Origin: Spirosoma agri
Lineage (GTDB): Bacteria; Bacteroidota; Bacteroidia; Cytophagales; Spirosomataceae
Direction: 5' to 3'
Length of the DNA: 64,000 nucleotides
Assembly: GCF_010747415.1 (NCBI RefSeq)
Contig: NZ_JAAGNZ010000002.1
Location: forward strand, 558,001 to 622,000
The position numbers were made by a program, and so were the translations under genes. Of this stretch, positions 34,301-45,178 are shown one piece after another (the first letter of the stretch is position 1; each line of letters begins with the position of its first letter). The notes beneath the pieces were generated by a model. The model did no database searches and was not told the DNA's origin. It saw only the letters and a list, made by a program, of their open reading frames with translations.

Positions 34301-34423
34301 ATGGCGAACATCATCGGCGATAGCATGGCCGCGCGCCCGTCTGACGTTATTGTCGCAGTTTCAGGCATTTCAGCCGGTTTGGCCGCGAAAGAACTGACGC
34401 AGTTGAGAGCCGGAAATCTGTAG
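34301..34423 (+). pseudogene. Remnant of a GMC-type FAD oxidoreductase
   Basis: A 40-codon frame ending in TAG whose middle reads SDVIVAVSGISAGLAAKELT. This closely follows the FAD-binding N-terminus of GMC oxidoreductases (consensus like DVIVIGSGISGGWAAKELT), but a glycine of the GxGxxG motif is lost (VSG for GSG) and the rest of the protein is missing. The neighbouring exported sugar isomerase-like gene is a frequent partner of GMC oxidoreductases in this phylum, which supports a decayed operon. Chance resemblance is possible, given the short length. Confidence 0.5.
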
Positions 34424-34459
34424 GTTGACGGTGCCAAATTTATCCAAGACAATAAGCCT

Positions 34460-35386
34460 GTGAATGATCTAACCCGTCGGGATTTTTTACAGACGACCCT
34501 GGGCCTACTGGCAACCATTGGTACAGTGACGGCTTTCCGGTCGGCCAACGAAAAGCCGTTACTGGCCTTTTCGACGCTTGGTTGTCCCAAATGGTCATTG
34601 CCCACTATTTTGGATGCGGCTGTCAAAGACGGATACGACGGCTTCGAAATCAGGGGGTTGCAGGGAGAAATGAATTTGATGAAAAGCCCGGCATTTGACA
34701 GTCCAGCTCATATCGCCGAAACCCGTCGACTTGTAGCCGATAAAGGATTGAAAATCATCAACTTGGGCACGTCTACCCAGCTCCATCATGCTGACCCTTC
34801 GACTCGACAGCGCCATTTGGATGAAGCAAAACGGTTTATTACGCTGGCTGATCAGTTGCAATGTCCTTATGTTCGGGTATTTCCGGACGCGTTGCCTGGG
34901 GATCAGAGTCGTAATGCCACACTGGACCGAATTACGCAGGGCCTGATCGAACTGTCCGATTATGCAAAAAAAAGTCAGGTGAGTGTGTTGCTCGAAACAC
35001 ATGGCGATGGGGTTCAGACGCACGAACTAATGCGCCTGATGCAGGGGGCCAGCTCACCCAACGTTGGCCTGATCTGGGATGTGTTCAATATGTGGTCGGT
35101 CACTAAAGAACCACCGGCAGGCGTATATGGACAACTGCGGCCCTACATCCGGCACGTCCATGTCAAAGACGCAAAATTGATCGATGGTAAATACCGCTAT
35201 ACCGCGCTTGGACAGGGAGAGTCGCCTATTTTCGAGGCTATTGCTGCGCTGAAAAAAGGCGGATATTCCGGTTATTATAGTTTCGAATGGGAGAAAACGT
35301 GGCATCCTGATCTGGAAGAACCCGACGTTGTTTTTCCCCTATATCCCAGCATGTTTGACGAATTTTACCATTCAGGCATCAAATAA
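34460..35386 (+). CDS. Exported sugar phosphate isomerase/epimerase-like protein
   Basis: A 308-residue xylose-isomerase-type TIM-barrel protein. A twin-arginine signal (TRRDFLQTTLG) is at the N-terminus, so the folded protein is probably exported. The barrel includes LAFSTLGCPKWSLPTILDAA, YDGFEIRG, VLLETHGDG, VGLIWDVFNMW and HVHVKDAKL, with Glu, Asp and His residues in the usual metal-site places. The start is GTG at 34460. Its substrate cannot be read; relatives act on oxidised sugars or inositols. The broken GMC oxidoreductase just upstream suggests it once worked in a sugar-oxidation pathway. Confidence 0.85.
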   Translation: MNDLTRRDFLQTTLGLLATIGTVTAFRSANEKPLLAFSTLGCPKWSLPTILDAAVKDGYDGFEIRGLQGEMNLMKSPAFDSPAHIAETRRLVADKGLKIINLGTSTQLHHADPSTRQRHLDEAKRFITLADQLQCPYVRVFPDALPGDQSRNATLDRITQGLIELSDYAKKSQVSVLLETHGDGVQTHELMRLMQGASSPNVGLIWDVFNMWSVTKEPPAGVYGQLRPYIRHVHVKDAKLIDGKYRYTALGQGESPIFEAIAALKKGGYSGYYSFEWEKTWHPDLEEPDVVFPLYPSMFDEFYHSGIK

Positions 35387-35473
35387 GGAAGATAAACGGT
35401 TCTACGTATGTAGGCTGGCATCTTTTTCGGTCGACATCTGAAAATAAGTAGACCATTTAACAACTTTTAAGTC

Positions 35474-35502
35474 TTGCGACGACCAGTTTCGTCGTAATTT
35501 GT
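35474..35502 (+). promoter_or_regulatory. Promoter of the subtilase gene with an internal palindrome
   Basis: TTG at 35474-35476 and TAATTTGT from 35495 are 18 bases apart. CGACGA (35477-35482) and TCGTCG (35489-35494) form an inverted repeat exactly between them, so a repressor could bind there. Confidence 0.4.
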
Positions 35503-35524
35503 GAAGATTATTTGTTACCAATTC

Positions 35525-37129
35525 ATGAAGAAACTCCTTATCAGCGCGTCTGTTTGTCTGCTTTCCGGAGCAGCAATGGCGCAGGAAACGCAGTGGTATC
35601 TGCGGGATAAAACCGATAGTACAGCCGGTATTAGCGTCGATCGCACGTACCGCGAACTGCTCAAAGATCGCAAAGCCACACCTGTTATCGTTGCCGTGAT
35701 TGATGGCGGTATCGACACCACCCACGAAGACCTCAAACGGGTACTTTGGGTCAATCCCAAAGAAGTGGCTGGCAATGGCAAAGACGATGATAAAAACGGA
35801 TACGTGGACGATGTTCATGGCTGGAACTTCATTGGCGGGAAAGACGGCCGCAACGTAAGCTACGAAACGGCTGAAGTAACTCGGCTGTATGCTCAACTTA
35901 AGCCAAAATACGACGGTAAGACCCGTTCTTCGTTAAAACCGGATCAGCAGAAAGAATATGATCTGTATGTGAAAACAAAAGCGGAAGTCGAAAAGAATCA
36001 GGCGCAGTACAAAGCGCAGTACCAGGGAATCAGCCAGTTTTACGAGCAGTATTCGACAGCGGTTGCTGCGCTAAAAAAGGCGCTTAACGTAACGAAACTG
36101 GATACGGTGACTCTACGAAAAGCCGCTGATACGCTCACCGATGCAGCACTCAAACGGCCAATAACGGGTGTTTTACGCCTGTTACGCCAGCAGGGAGCTG
36201 CCGATGCCGACGTTGTGACGGAGGAACTCGAAAAAGCAAACGAGCAGCTAAAGTCGCGGGCTGAATACAACTACAATCCGGACTTCGACAGTCGGGCCAT
36301 CGTTGGCGATAATCCGAACGACATGAACCAGCGTGACTATGGCAATCCCGATATTGCTGGTCCCCGTCCTGATCACGGTACGCACGTGGCGGGAATTATT
36401 GGCGCTGACCGGACCAACACGCTTGGCGTCATGGGTATCTCGGACGCGGTTCAGATCATGGGTGTCCGGGCCGTTCCCGACGGCGATGAGCGCGATAAAG
36501 ACATCGCCAACGCCATTCGCTACGCTGTCGATAATGGCGCGCAGATCATTAACATGAGCTTCGGTAAAGACTATTCGCCCCAACGCAAAACCGTTGAAGA
36601 TGCGGAGCGGTATGCTCTGTCGAAAGGCGTGTTGATGGTTCATGCGGCAGGCAATGACGGGAAGGACATCGACACCGCTGCCAATTATCCATCACCCCGG
36701 TTTATGGATGGCTCGGCAATTCCGAATGTGATCACAGTTGGCGCCAGTGCCAAACCGAACACGGCTGATCTGGTGGCTAGTTTCTCGAACTACGGCAAGC
36801 AGAACGTCGATGTGTTCGCGCCGGGTAAAGACATTTACTCTACGGTTCCGGGTAGCAAATATGAGAACAACAGCGGCACAAGCATGGCTTCGCCGGTTGT
36901 TGCGGGTGTTGCTGCTGTGTTGAAGTCGTATTTCCCGAAACTGACTTACGCCGATATCAAACGGATCATCGTACAATCGGCGACACCGTATAAAACAAAG
37001 GTTCGTAGACCCGAATCGACCGACACCGTTGATTTCGCCACGCTATCAAAAACGGGTGGTATCGTCAATCTCTACGAAGCGGTCAAACTGGCTATTGCCC
37101 AGGAAGGCGGCTCGAGCAAGGGGAAGTAG
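35525..37129 (+). CDS. Exported S8 family serine peptidase (subtilase)
   Basis: A secreted protease of 534 residues from the ATG at 35525 (MKKLLISASVCLLSGAAMAQ, a clear signal peptide). The catalytic triad is complete: Asp in VIAVIDGGIDTTHEDL-type motif (PVIVAVIDGGIDTTHED), His in DHGTHVAGIIGA and Ser in NNSGTSMASPVVAGVAA. A long insert of about 140 residues (AEVTRLYAQLKPKYDGKTR to the DSRAIVGDNPND region) separates Asp and His, common in Bacteroidota subtilases. No type IX sorting domain or propeptide is evident at the ends. A terminator-like hairpin follows. Confidence 0.93.
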   Translation: MKKLLISASVCLLSGAAMAQETQWYLRDKTDSTAGISVDRTYRELLKDRKATPVIVAVIDGGIDTTHEDLKRVLWVNPKEVAGNGKDDDKNGYVDDVHGWNFIGGKDGRNVSYETAEVTRLYAQLKPKYDGKTRSSLKPDQQKEYDLYVKTKAEVEKNQAQYKAQYQGISQFYEQYSTAVAALKKALNVTKLDTVTLRKAADTLTDAALKRPITGVLRLLRQQGAADADVVTEELEKANEQLKSRAEYNYNPDFDSRAIVGDNPNDMNQRDYGNPDIAGPRPDHGTHVAGIIGADRTNTLGVMGISDAVQIMGVRAVPDGDERDKDIANAIRYAVDNGAQIINMSFGKDYSPQRKTVEDAERYALSKGVLMVHAAGNDGKDIDTAANYPSPRFMDGSAIPNVITVGASAKPNTADLVASFSNYGKQNVDVFAPGKDIYSTVPGSKYENNSGTSMASPVVAGVAAVLKSYFPKLTYADIKRIIVQSATPYKTKVRRPESTDTVDFATLSKTGGIVNLYEAVKLAIAQEGGSSKGK

Positions 37130-37151
37130 AAACTATTGAATTCGAAAACAC

Positions 37152-37190
37152 AAAGCCAGCTATCGCTAAAGAGCGGTGGCTGGCTTGTTT
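37152..37190 (+). terminator. Terminator after the subtilase gene
   Basis: AAGCCAGC pairs with GCTGGCTT and an inner CGCT/AGCG pair extends the stem; T-rich sequence follows. Confidence 0.65.
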
Positions 37191-37210
37191 GATTCTATTG
37201 ATTAACCTAT

Positions 37211-37258
37211 GTAGAGACGCGATCCCTCGCGTCTCCTATGCGTCAGCCTGTAAGACGC
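37211..37258. repeat. GAGACGCGA palindromic repeat
   Basis: GAGACGCGA (37214-37222) and TCGCGTCTC (37227-37235) form a 9-base stem with a TCCC loop, followed by a second GCGTC/GACGC pair. Similar GTAGAGACGCGA palindromes are widespread intergenic repeats in cyanobacteria and, as I recall, Cytophagales, so this is probably a dispersed element. Confidence 0.55.
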
Positions 37259-37378
37259 AAAAAATCTATCCGGTCACGAGACACGAAAACCAGTCCGCCG
37301 GTGCGATTGCGTTTCTACATTTTTCGGAAACTACACCTGTCCATTTTACGTTGTTCTTTGGAATAAGCCAATGGCAAC

Positions 37379-40270
37379 GTGACTGAAGAAAAAACAGCGG
37401 ACCGGCGTTCCGGACTTACCGATATTGACCTGACGGGTTACGACCAGATCGAAGTCCTCGGCGCCCGCGAACACAACCTGAAAAATATTGACGTTACGAT
37501 TCCCCGCAACAAGCTGGTGGTCGTGACTGGCATCAGCGGTAGCGGCAAATCGTCGCTGGCGTTTGATACGATTTACGCCGAAGGCCAACGGCGTTATATG
37601 GAGAGTTTTTCGGCCTATGCCCGGTCGTTTATCGGCGATATGGAGCGGCCCGACGTGGATAAAATCAACGGACTAAGCCCGGTGATCTCCATCGAACAGA
37701 AAACGACCTCCAAAAATCCGCGCTCGACGGTCGGCACAACAACCGAAATTTACGACTTTCTGCGTCTGCTCTACGCCCGCGCTGGTGAAGCGTATTCGTA
37801 CCTGACGGGTCGTAAAATGGAACGGCAATCGCAGGATCAGATCATTGATACGATTCTGGAGCAGTATGCCGGACAGAAGCTGACCTTACTGGCCCCGGTC
37901 ATCAAAAGTCGTAAAGGACACTATCGCGAACTTTTCGTTCAGATTGCCAAGACAGGCTATACCAAAGTCCGGGTCGATGGGGTCGTGCTGGACATTACGC
38001 CGAAAATGCAACTGGACCGGTATAAGATTCACGATATCGAAATCGTGATCGATCGGCTCGTGCCAAAAGCGGATGATCGCTACCGGTTGAGCCAGTCAGT
38101 GCAAACGGCTATAAAGCAGGGTAAGGGTGCCATGCAGATGCTGGACGGAGAAGGGCAGCTGGTCTATTTCTCGCAGAATCTGATGGACCCCGAATCGGGG
38201 ATTAGCTACGACGAACCGTCGCCGAATTCATTCTCATTTAACTCGCCTTACGGTGCCTGCCCGGTTTGTAATGGATTGGGTGTTGTCGAGGAAATTACCG
38301 AAGAGTCGGTGATTCCGGACAAGTCATTAAGTATCAGTCGCGGTGCTATTGCACCATTGGGTGAGTACCGGGAGCTGTGGATTTTTAAGGAAATCGAAGC
38401 GATCCTGAAAAAATATAAACTTAACCTGACGACACCCGTAGCCAAGTTTCCGGACGATCTGCTTCACGCGCTGATGTATGGAACGGAAGACGAAGCGGTT
38501 ATCCCAAAGAAAGATTCAGGTAAGGATGAGCCCTATAATTTCAAATTCGAGGGTATCGTCAATTTTTTGAAGCGGCAGCAGGAAAACAGCACCGATAAGA
38601 TTCAGGAGTGGCTCAAGGACTTTATGGTCGTGAAAACCTGCCCCGAATGCGACGGTGCGCGACTCAAAAAAGAATCGCTGTTCTTTAAAATCGACCAGAA
38701 AAATATCTCTGAACTGGCCCGCATGGACATTTCGGAATTGACCAACTGGTTCGATGGCGTAGAGAGTCGCCTGACCGATCGCCAGAATATAATCGGGAAA
38801 GAAATTCTGAAAGAAATTCGCAAGCGTATTGGCTTCCTGCTAGACATCGGACTGGATTACCTCACGCTTGATCGGTCGCTGCGCACCTTATCGGGGGGCG
38901 AAGCGCAACGCATTCGCCTAGCTACGCAAATCGGGACGCAACTGGTTGGTGTACTGTATATTATGGATGAACCCAGTATCGGACTCCACCAACGCGATAA
39001 CGTCAAGCTGATCGATTCACTTAAGAATCTGCGTGATCTGGGCAACACCGTACTGGTCGTTGAGCATGATAAGGACATGATGCTCGAATCGGATTTTATT
39101 CTAGACATTGGTCCCGGTGCAGGACGACACGGCGGTCAGGTTGTCAATCAGGGAACGCCCGGCGAGTTTCTGAACAATACGTACAGTGGTGTGGCAGGCA
39201 GCAGTACCACATCGGACTATCTGAGCGGACGACGCGCTATTGAAGTGCCAACCGAACGGCGTAAGGGTAATGGTAAGTTTCTGATTATCAAGAATGCAAC
39301 GGGCCACAATCTCAAGAATGTGACGCTCAAGTTGCCGCTTGGTCGCATGGTTACCATTACGGGTGTGTCGGGTAGCGGCAAATCATCGCTGATTCACGAA
39401 ACGCTGTTCCCGGTTCTGAATCGCCATTTCTATAAGTCCAAGCGCGAACCGCTGCCGTTCAAAACGGTGGATGGCCTGGAGCATCTGGATAAAGTGATTG
39501 AGGTCGATCAGTCGCCGATTGGTCGCACACCGCGCTCAAATCCAGCAACGTACACGGGCATGTTCTCCGAAATCCGGACGCTTTTTGCCGAACTTGCCGA
39601 AGCTAAAATTAGGGGTTACAAACCTGGCCGGTTCTCGTTCAACGTAAAAGGCGGACGCTGTGAGGATTGTGAAGGCGCAGGCATGAAGAAAATCGAGATG
39701 GAGTTTCTGCCCGATGTACACGTCATGTGCGAGACTTGCAAAGGCAAACGCTTCAACCGGGAAACGCTGGAAGTGCGCTTTAAGGGTAAATCAATCGCCG
39801 ATGTGCTCGACATGACCGTGGAACAGGCGCTGGACTTTTTTGCCAGCCAGCCCAAAATTCTGCGTAAAGTAACAACGCTGAACGACGTTGGCTTAGGCTA
39901 TATTACGCTTGGTCAGCACGCGACGACGCTATCGGGTGGTGAAGCGCAACGCGTCAAACTTGCCGAAGAACTGTCGAAGAAAGACACGGGTAAGACGCTG
40001 TATATTCTCGATGAACCGACTACGGGTCTGCATTTCCAGGATATTGCTCACCTGCTCGACGTACTGAATAAACTAGCCAATAAGGGTAATACGGTGCTGA
40101 TCATCGAACACAACCTGGATGTCATCAAGGTATCCGACCACCTGATTGACCTCGGCCCGGAGGGTGGTAACAAAGGTGGTTATATTATCGCCGAAGGCAC
40201 CCCTGAGAAAGTGGCAGAGGTGAAAGGAAGCTATACGGGTAAGTTTCTGAAGATGGAACTGGCGGGGTAA
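37379..40270 (+). CDS. uvrA: Excinuclease ABC subunit A
   Basis: Damage-recognition ATPase of nucleotide excision repair, 963 residues. Two ABC ATPase modules: Walker [10 protein letters not shown] (about 51-59) and GVSGSGKSS (about 660), with signatures [15 protein letters not shown] and [15 protein letters not shown]. Zinc-finger cysteines are at [28 protein letters not shown] and CETCKGKRF. The [24 protein letters not shown] segment of the UvrB-binding region is typical. The start is a GTG at 37379 that overlaps the TGA of a tiny ATG-GCA-ACG-TGA frame. Confidence 0.97.
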   Translation: MTEEKTADRRSGLTDIDLTGYDQIEVLGAREHNLKNIDVTIPRNKLVVVTGISGSGKSSLAFDTIYAEGQRRYMESFSAYARSFIGDMERPDVDKINGLSPVISIEQKTTSKNPRSTVGTTTEIYDFLRLLYARAGEAYSYLTGRKMERQSQDQIIDTILEQYAGQKLTLLAPVIKSRKGHYRELFVQIAKTGYTKVRVDGVVLDITPKMQLDRYKIHDIEIVIDRLVPKADDRYRLSQSVQTAIKQGKGAMQMLDGEGQLVYFSQNLMDPESGISYDEPSPNSFSFNSPYGACPVCNGLGVVEEITEESVIPDKSLSISRGAIAPLGEYRELWIFKEIEAILKKYKLNLTTPVAKFPDDLLHALMYGTEDEAVIPKKDSGKDEPYNFKFEGIVNFLKRQQENSTDKIQEWLKDFMVVKTCPECDGARLKKESLFFKIDQKNISELARMDISELTNWFDGVESRLTDRQNIIGKEILKEIRKRIGFLLDIGLDYLTLDRSLRTLSGGEAQRIRLATQIGTQLVGVLYIMDEPSIGLHQRDNVKLIDSLKNLRDLGNTVLVVEHDKDMMLESDFILDIGPGAGRHGGQVVNQGTPGEFLNNTYSGVAGSSTTSDYLSGRRAIEVPTERRKGNGKFLIIKNATGHNLKNVTLKLPLGRMVTITGVSGSGKSSLIHETLFPVLNRHFYKSKREPLPFKTVDGLEHLDKVIEVDQSPIGRTPRSNPATYTGMFSEIRTLFAELAEAKIRGYKPGRFSFNVKGGRCEDCEGAGMKKIEMEFLPDVHVMCETCKGKRFNRETLEVRFKGKSIADVLDMTVEQALDFFASQPKILRKVTTLNDVGLGYITLGQHATTLSGGEAQRVKLAEELSKKDTGKTLYILDEPTTGLHFQDIAHLLDVLNKLANKGNTVLIIEHNLDVIKVSDHLIDLGPEGGNKGGYIIAEGTPEKVAEVKGSYTGKFLKMELAG

Positions 40271-40327
40271 CGATCGGTAAAAGCTGTTATCTTCGCTGCT
40301 CATAAAAACAGCCTGAGAAATAGATTT

Positions 40328-40723
40328 ATGCGTAACCCCTTCTTTTACATTTTACTACTTGTGCTGGTCGTTCTCGACGGCTGGCTGGTGTCACACCCCA
40401 ATCTGATTGGTCAGGCTGGGGTGTTCTTTTTTGATTATACTTATCTCGAAACATTCCCGAAGGCATTGGGAACCGTGTCGATTGTGGTCGGTGTATCGTT
40501 GCTCATTGCCTGGCTTATAGGGCGCTTGAGCCAGCCGGTGGCCATCGGTATTACCGTTGCGCTACTGGCCGCATCGGTATACTACCTATTTCAGAGCTTC
40601 ACCCAGTACAATACGGGTATTTATAAGTTGACGGGTGCTGGCTTCCGGGCTGGTGCGATCCTTCTGCCGGGGTTGATTGTCCTTGTGTTCGGCGAGGCCC
40701 TGCTTCGGCGGTTGCGGTCGTGA
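40328..40723 (+). CDS. Small four-helix membrane protein, unknown
   Basis: A 131-residue, very hydrophobic protein with about four membrane helices (FFYILLLVLVVLDGWLV, LGTVSIVVGVSLLIAWLIG, VAIGITVALLAASVYYLF, AGAILLPGLIVLVFGEALL). There are few charged residues and the end is RRLRS, inside by the positive-inside rule. I do not recognise a family. It lies 57 bases after uvrA in the same direction. Confidence 0.65.
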   Translation: MRNPFFYILLLVLVVLDGWLVSHPNLIGQAGVFFFDYTYLETFPKALGTVSIVVGVSLLIAWLIGRLSQPVAIGITVALLAASVYYLFQSFTQYNTGIYKLTGAGFRAGAILLPGLIVLVFGEALLRRLRS

Positions 40724-40806
40724 TCGTATTCGGTAGAAAATAGACAAAGTCAGGCCTTACGCGCGCTGGCCGGATTGCGTATGGACGAACATAAAACCTG
40801 AACACA

Positions 40807-42087
40807 ATGACGTTGACTACTGTCTGGGCTAAGCTCTGGTTTGTCCCATGTTTTTTTATGATGCTGTTGTGCAGGCCAAGTCAGAGCTTGGCCCAGACGT
40901 ATTTGCTTCGGCCCGATCGTATTTTTGATGGAGAGACCACCCACGAAGGGTGGGTCGTACGGGTAAAAGGCGATAAAATCGAAGCGGTTGGATCGGCTAA
41001 TTCAGTTGCCGCCGATGGGGCTGAAGTTGTTGACCTGAAAGGCCAGACCCTGGTTCCGGGTCTGATTGAGGGGCATTCGCATTTGCTGCTGCATCCTTAT
41101 AACGAAACGCCCTGGGACGATCAGGTTCTGAAAGAAGCTCGTTCATTGCGGGTAGCCCGAGCGACAGTTCACGCGGAAAAAACGTTGCTGGCGGGCTTCA
41201 CCACCGTGCGCGATCTTGGAACAGAAGGCGCTGATTATGATGATGTGGGCCTTAAGCAAGCCATCAATCAGGGCATTATTCCTGGTCCACGCATGATCGT
41301 GGTGACGCGGGCGCTGATTGCTACCGGTAGTTACGGACCGAAAGGGTTCAGTACGGACATCGATGTGCCACAGGGTGCCGAAGAAGCGGACGGACACGAT
41401 GCGTTGATTCAGGCCGTTCGGCGGCAGATCGGAAAAGGGGCTGATGCCATAAAAATCTACGCTGATTATCGCTGGGGGCTCATGGCCGAAGCGCGTCCGA
41501 CGTACACCGTTGACGAGATCAAGCTTATTGTGGAAGTGGCAAAAAGCAGCGGTCGGGGGGTGGTTGCCCATGCCAGCACGGCTGAGGGAATGCGACGGGC
41601 TATTGTGGGCGGTTGTGAAACCGTAGAACATGGCGACGCCGGGACACCTGAAATCTTTGCGTTGATGAAACAACACGGTACGGCGCTTTGCCCGACGCTG
41701 GCAGCCGGTGATGCCGTCAGTCAATACCGGGGCTGGAAAAAAGGACAGGAGCCGGAACCCGACCGGATCAAACAAAAACGGGTAACTTTCAAACAGGCGC
41801 TCGACGCGGGTGTCACGATTTGTGCCGGTGGTGATGTAGGCGTTTTCAGTCACGGTGATAATGCCCGTGAACTGGTTATGATGGTCGATTATGGCATGAA
41901 GCCGCTTGATGTGCTGCGCTCGGCTACGTCTGTCAATGCCGATGTGTTTCACCTCGCTAACCGGGGGCGGCTAAAGGCTGGCCTGCTGGCCGACCTGGTA
42001 GCTGTGGAAGGCGATCCAACAAAAACGATTGCCGATCTACACCGTGTTAAGACCGTGATGAAAGGTGGAATTTTCTATAAGCGATAG
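40807..42087 (+). CDS. Exported metal-dependent amidohydrolase
   Basis: A 426-residue amidohydrolase-superfamily enzyme with a signal peptide (about 1-29, FFMMLLCRPSQSLAQ). The first metal ligands are in GLIEGHSHLLLHP, the lysine region in GADAIKIYADYRWG, and further ligands in VVAHASTAEGMRRAI, CETVEHGDAG and CAGGDVGVFSHGDN. It matches the imidazolonepropionase-like group that includes exported Xaa-Pro or beta-aspartyl dipeptidases; the substrate is not readable. Mature enzyme is probably periplasmic. It precedes citrate synthase without an obvious link. Confidence 0.87.
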   Translation: MTLTTVWAKLWFVPCFFMMLLCRPSQSLAQTYLLRPDRIFDGETTHEGWVVRVKGDKIEAVGSANSVAADGAEVVDLKGQTLVPGLIEGHSHLLLHPYNETPWDDQVLKEARSLRVARATVHAEKTLLAGFTTVRDLGTEGADYDDVGLKQAINQGIIPGPRMIVVTRALIATGSYGPKGFSTDIDVPQGAEEADGHDALIQAVRRQIGKGADAIKIYADYRWGLMAEARPTYTVDEIKLIVEVAKSSGRGVVAHASTAEGMRRAIVGGCETVEHGDAGTPEIFALMKQHGTALCPTLAAGDAVSQYRGWKKGQEPEPDRIKQKRVTFKQALDAGVTICAGGDVGVFSHGDNARELVMMVDYGMKPLDVLRSATSVNADVFHLANRGRLKAGLLADLVAVEGDPTKTIADLHRVKTVMKGGIFYKR

Positions 42088-42281
42088 ACAAAAACTAATT
42101 GCGCTTTTTGCCTGTTACATTTTAATACAAACGTAATACGCCTTTTTTCACATAATTTCATCCGCCGTTTAGGTTTTTGGGTTAATTTCGCCCGGCATGG
42201 GGGTACCCGGCATGGACTTGCCCCGACGCTCGACAAGCCGCTAACCCGTTATTTCTGAATTACTCTACCCTGATTTTTTGT

Positions 42282-43562
<1,281 letters not shown>

Positions 43563-43600
43563 GAAAGGTGAGCTGATTTACAGGATCATAAACTAGTTGT

Positions 43601-43632
43601 AAAAGGCGTCTGGAAGCTTCCAGACGCCTTTT
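43601..43632. terminator. Terminator after gltA
   Basis: A 32-base perfect palindrome, AAAAGGCGTCTGGAAG and its complement; with A- and T-runs at the ends it works in both directions. Confidence 0.88.
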
Positions 43633-43739
43633 GTCATGTTGTTGCGGGAAAGGTGTGCGAATCACAAATGGGTCATTGCCGGAACAAGGACAATAGCTGG
43701 CATAAGTGATTACCAACGGGAGGTTTATTTCTTAGAACG

Positions 43740-45031
43740 TTAATAAACCGACGTCAACGCACCCAGCATAAACAGAACAGCGCTAAAGCCATACATCATA
43801 CTGAGCAAAAGACACTTCAAAATGGTTTTAGACCAGGATTGGTTATATACCCGTTTAAGCGATAGCAAAAAATAGAACCAACTGATCCAGAATGTCCATA
43901 GCAGCACAGACGATGTAACCTTCGGGCTGGTAACGTAGGTAGTCAGCAGTGCCATTGAGAACAGCAGAAAGAGGACCATGTGAATATGAACCGAAAAAAT
44001 CAAGTGTTCGTAGTAGTAACGTCCGCGCCGGAAGTAGAAAAGCAGCAGGAGAATGGCAACGAACGGCATCAGTACGAACATCACCACGGAAAGATTCTTA
44101 GTGATCGAGTGTATCAGTTCATGCGTATTTTCCCCCTTTCCCAGATGTGAGAACTTACCCTGTCGCTGATAGAATTTTCGCATGAACCAGTTTGGCTTAC
44201 TGCCATCTGCCCGAATAAGCGAATCGATCTGCGCATCGGACATGTGGCTCAATTTCTCCTCGTATTTTTCTCTCTCTTCTTCGGTTTTGAAGTTTTTACC
44301 CATCATAGAAGAAAAATCCGTCGATACGATCGATACCATTGGGTCCTTAGGCACAAGAGCGATTAACTCACGAAGCTTGGTTCGGTTCGAGTCCGCCAAC
44401 GGCACGTCATCTTGCGTCAGCAAAGAGTCCAGTTGATGTGGCTGTAGACGTTTAAGACGACGGGCGACCCGTGCCAGCCCCTCTTTAGAAAATGTCGTAT
44501 TCAGGTTGATTTTTTTGCCCAGTTTATACAGGCCACGGCTACGTAGCAGACTTTTATTGTTGATCAGATCACTCAAATCGATCTTTAGTATTCCATTCGT
44601 GTCAGTTGTATCACCGTCTGATCGCTTGTCAGATGTACCGTATATCGCTTTCATACCCTCTTCCAACTGGTGATCAGCAAACTTGCCAACCAGAAAGAAA
44701 AAGATAACGCTCACAAAAACGTACAATCGGGCCGGTGGCACATAACGGGCTCGTTTGCCTTCCAGAAATTCGGCGGTCATCTTGCCCGGACGGGTGAAGA
44801 TCGCTTTTAACGAGTTCCACAGTTTGTTATCGAAGTGAGTGATGCTCTCGACAAACTCATAAAAAATATGGCCCAGGGGCAGTTTGACTTCGTGGTTCTC
44901 CTGCCCGCAGGTTGGACAGAAATTGTCGTTTGGGCCAAGATCTGTTCCACAGTTTGGACAGACGGAAAGCTTGTTATGATGATCGGACGTTGCTGTGTAG
45001 CTTGGTTGGGGTTGTGTACCAGCCGGGCCAT
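43740..45031 (-). CDS. DUF3667 membrane protein with disrupted N-terminal frame
   Basis: The body (43740-44780, from an internal Met) has a Lys/Arg-rich start (EFLEGKRARYVPPARLYVFV) and about four to five membrane helices. The same frame continues upstream without a stop to 45075 and encodes the family zinc ribbon (VCPNCGTDLGPNDNFCPTCG) and YEFVESITHFDNKLWNSLKA, but it has no ATG, GTG or TTG. The only plausible start, ATG 45031 (MARLVHNPNQATQQRP), is in another frame, and a single missing base near 44965-44985 would join the two. The gene may be a recent frameshift pseudogene, or the sequence has an error. Its role is unknown. Confidence 0.7.
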
Positions 45032-45114
45032 ATATCGGTGGGTGGGGAGCGGACGAACTGATCTTGCGGTAGGTTCAGCTATCTGATAATCGGTTCGTCC
45101 CTGTTGTGTCGCTG

Positions 45115-45122
45115 CAAAAATA
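45115..45122 (-). promoter_or_regulatory. Promoter -7 element of the DUF3667 gene
   Basis: TATTTTTG on the minus strand. The first ATG on the predicted mRNA is 45031, in the frame that needs a frameshift to reach the zinc ribbon. Confidence 0.35.
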
Positions 45123-45125
45123 AAA

Positions 45126-45159
45126 AAAGAGGTGGCTGAGAAAACCCAACCACCTCTTT
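45126..45159. terminator. Terminator after recA
   Basis: AAAGAGGTGG pairs with CCACCTCTTT around a 14-base loop; it ends recA on the minus strand. Confidence 0.82.
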
Positions 45160-45178
45160 CACTATAAAATAACAGGAA

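Noticed and set aside
34255..34626. Minus-strand frame of 123 codons between the DUF3500 and isomerase genes
   Set aside because: It is antisense to both genes and to the GMC-like remnant; no recognisable protein pattern.
44807..45031. Separate 74-codon minus-strand gene
   Set aside because: Most of it is the wrong frame across the DUF3667 zinc ribbon; only its first codons may matter, as the original start of that gene.
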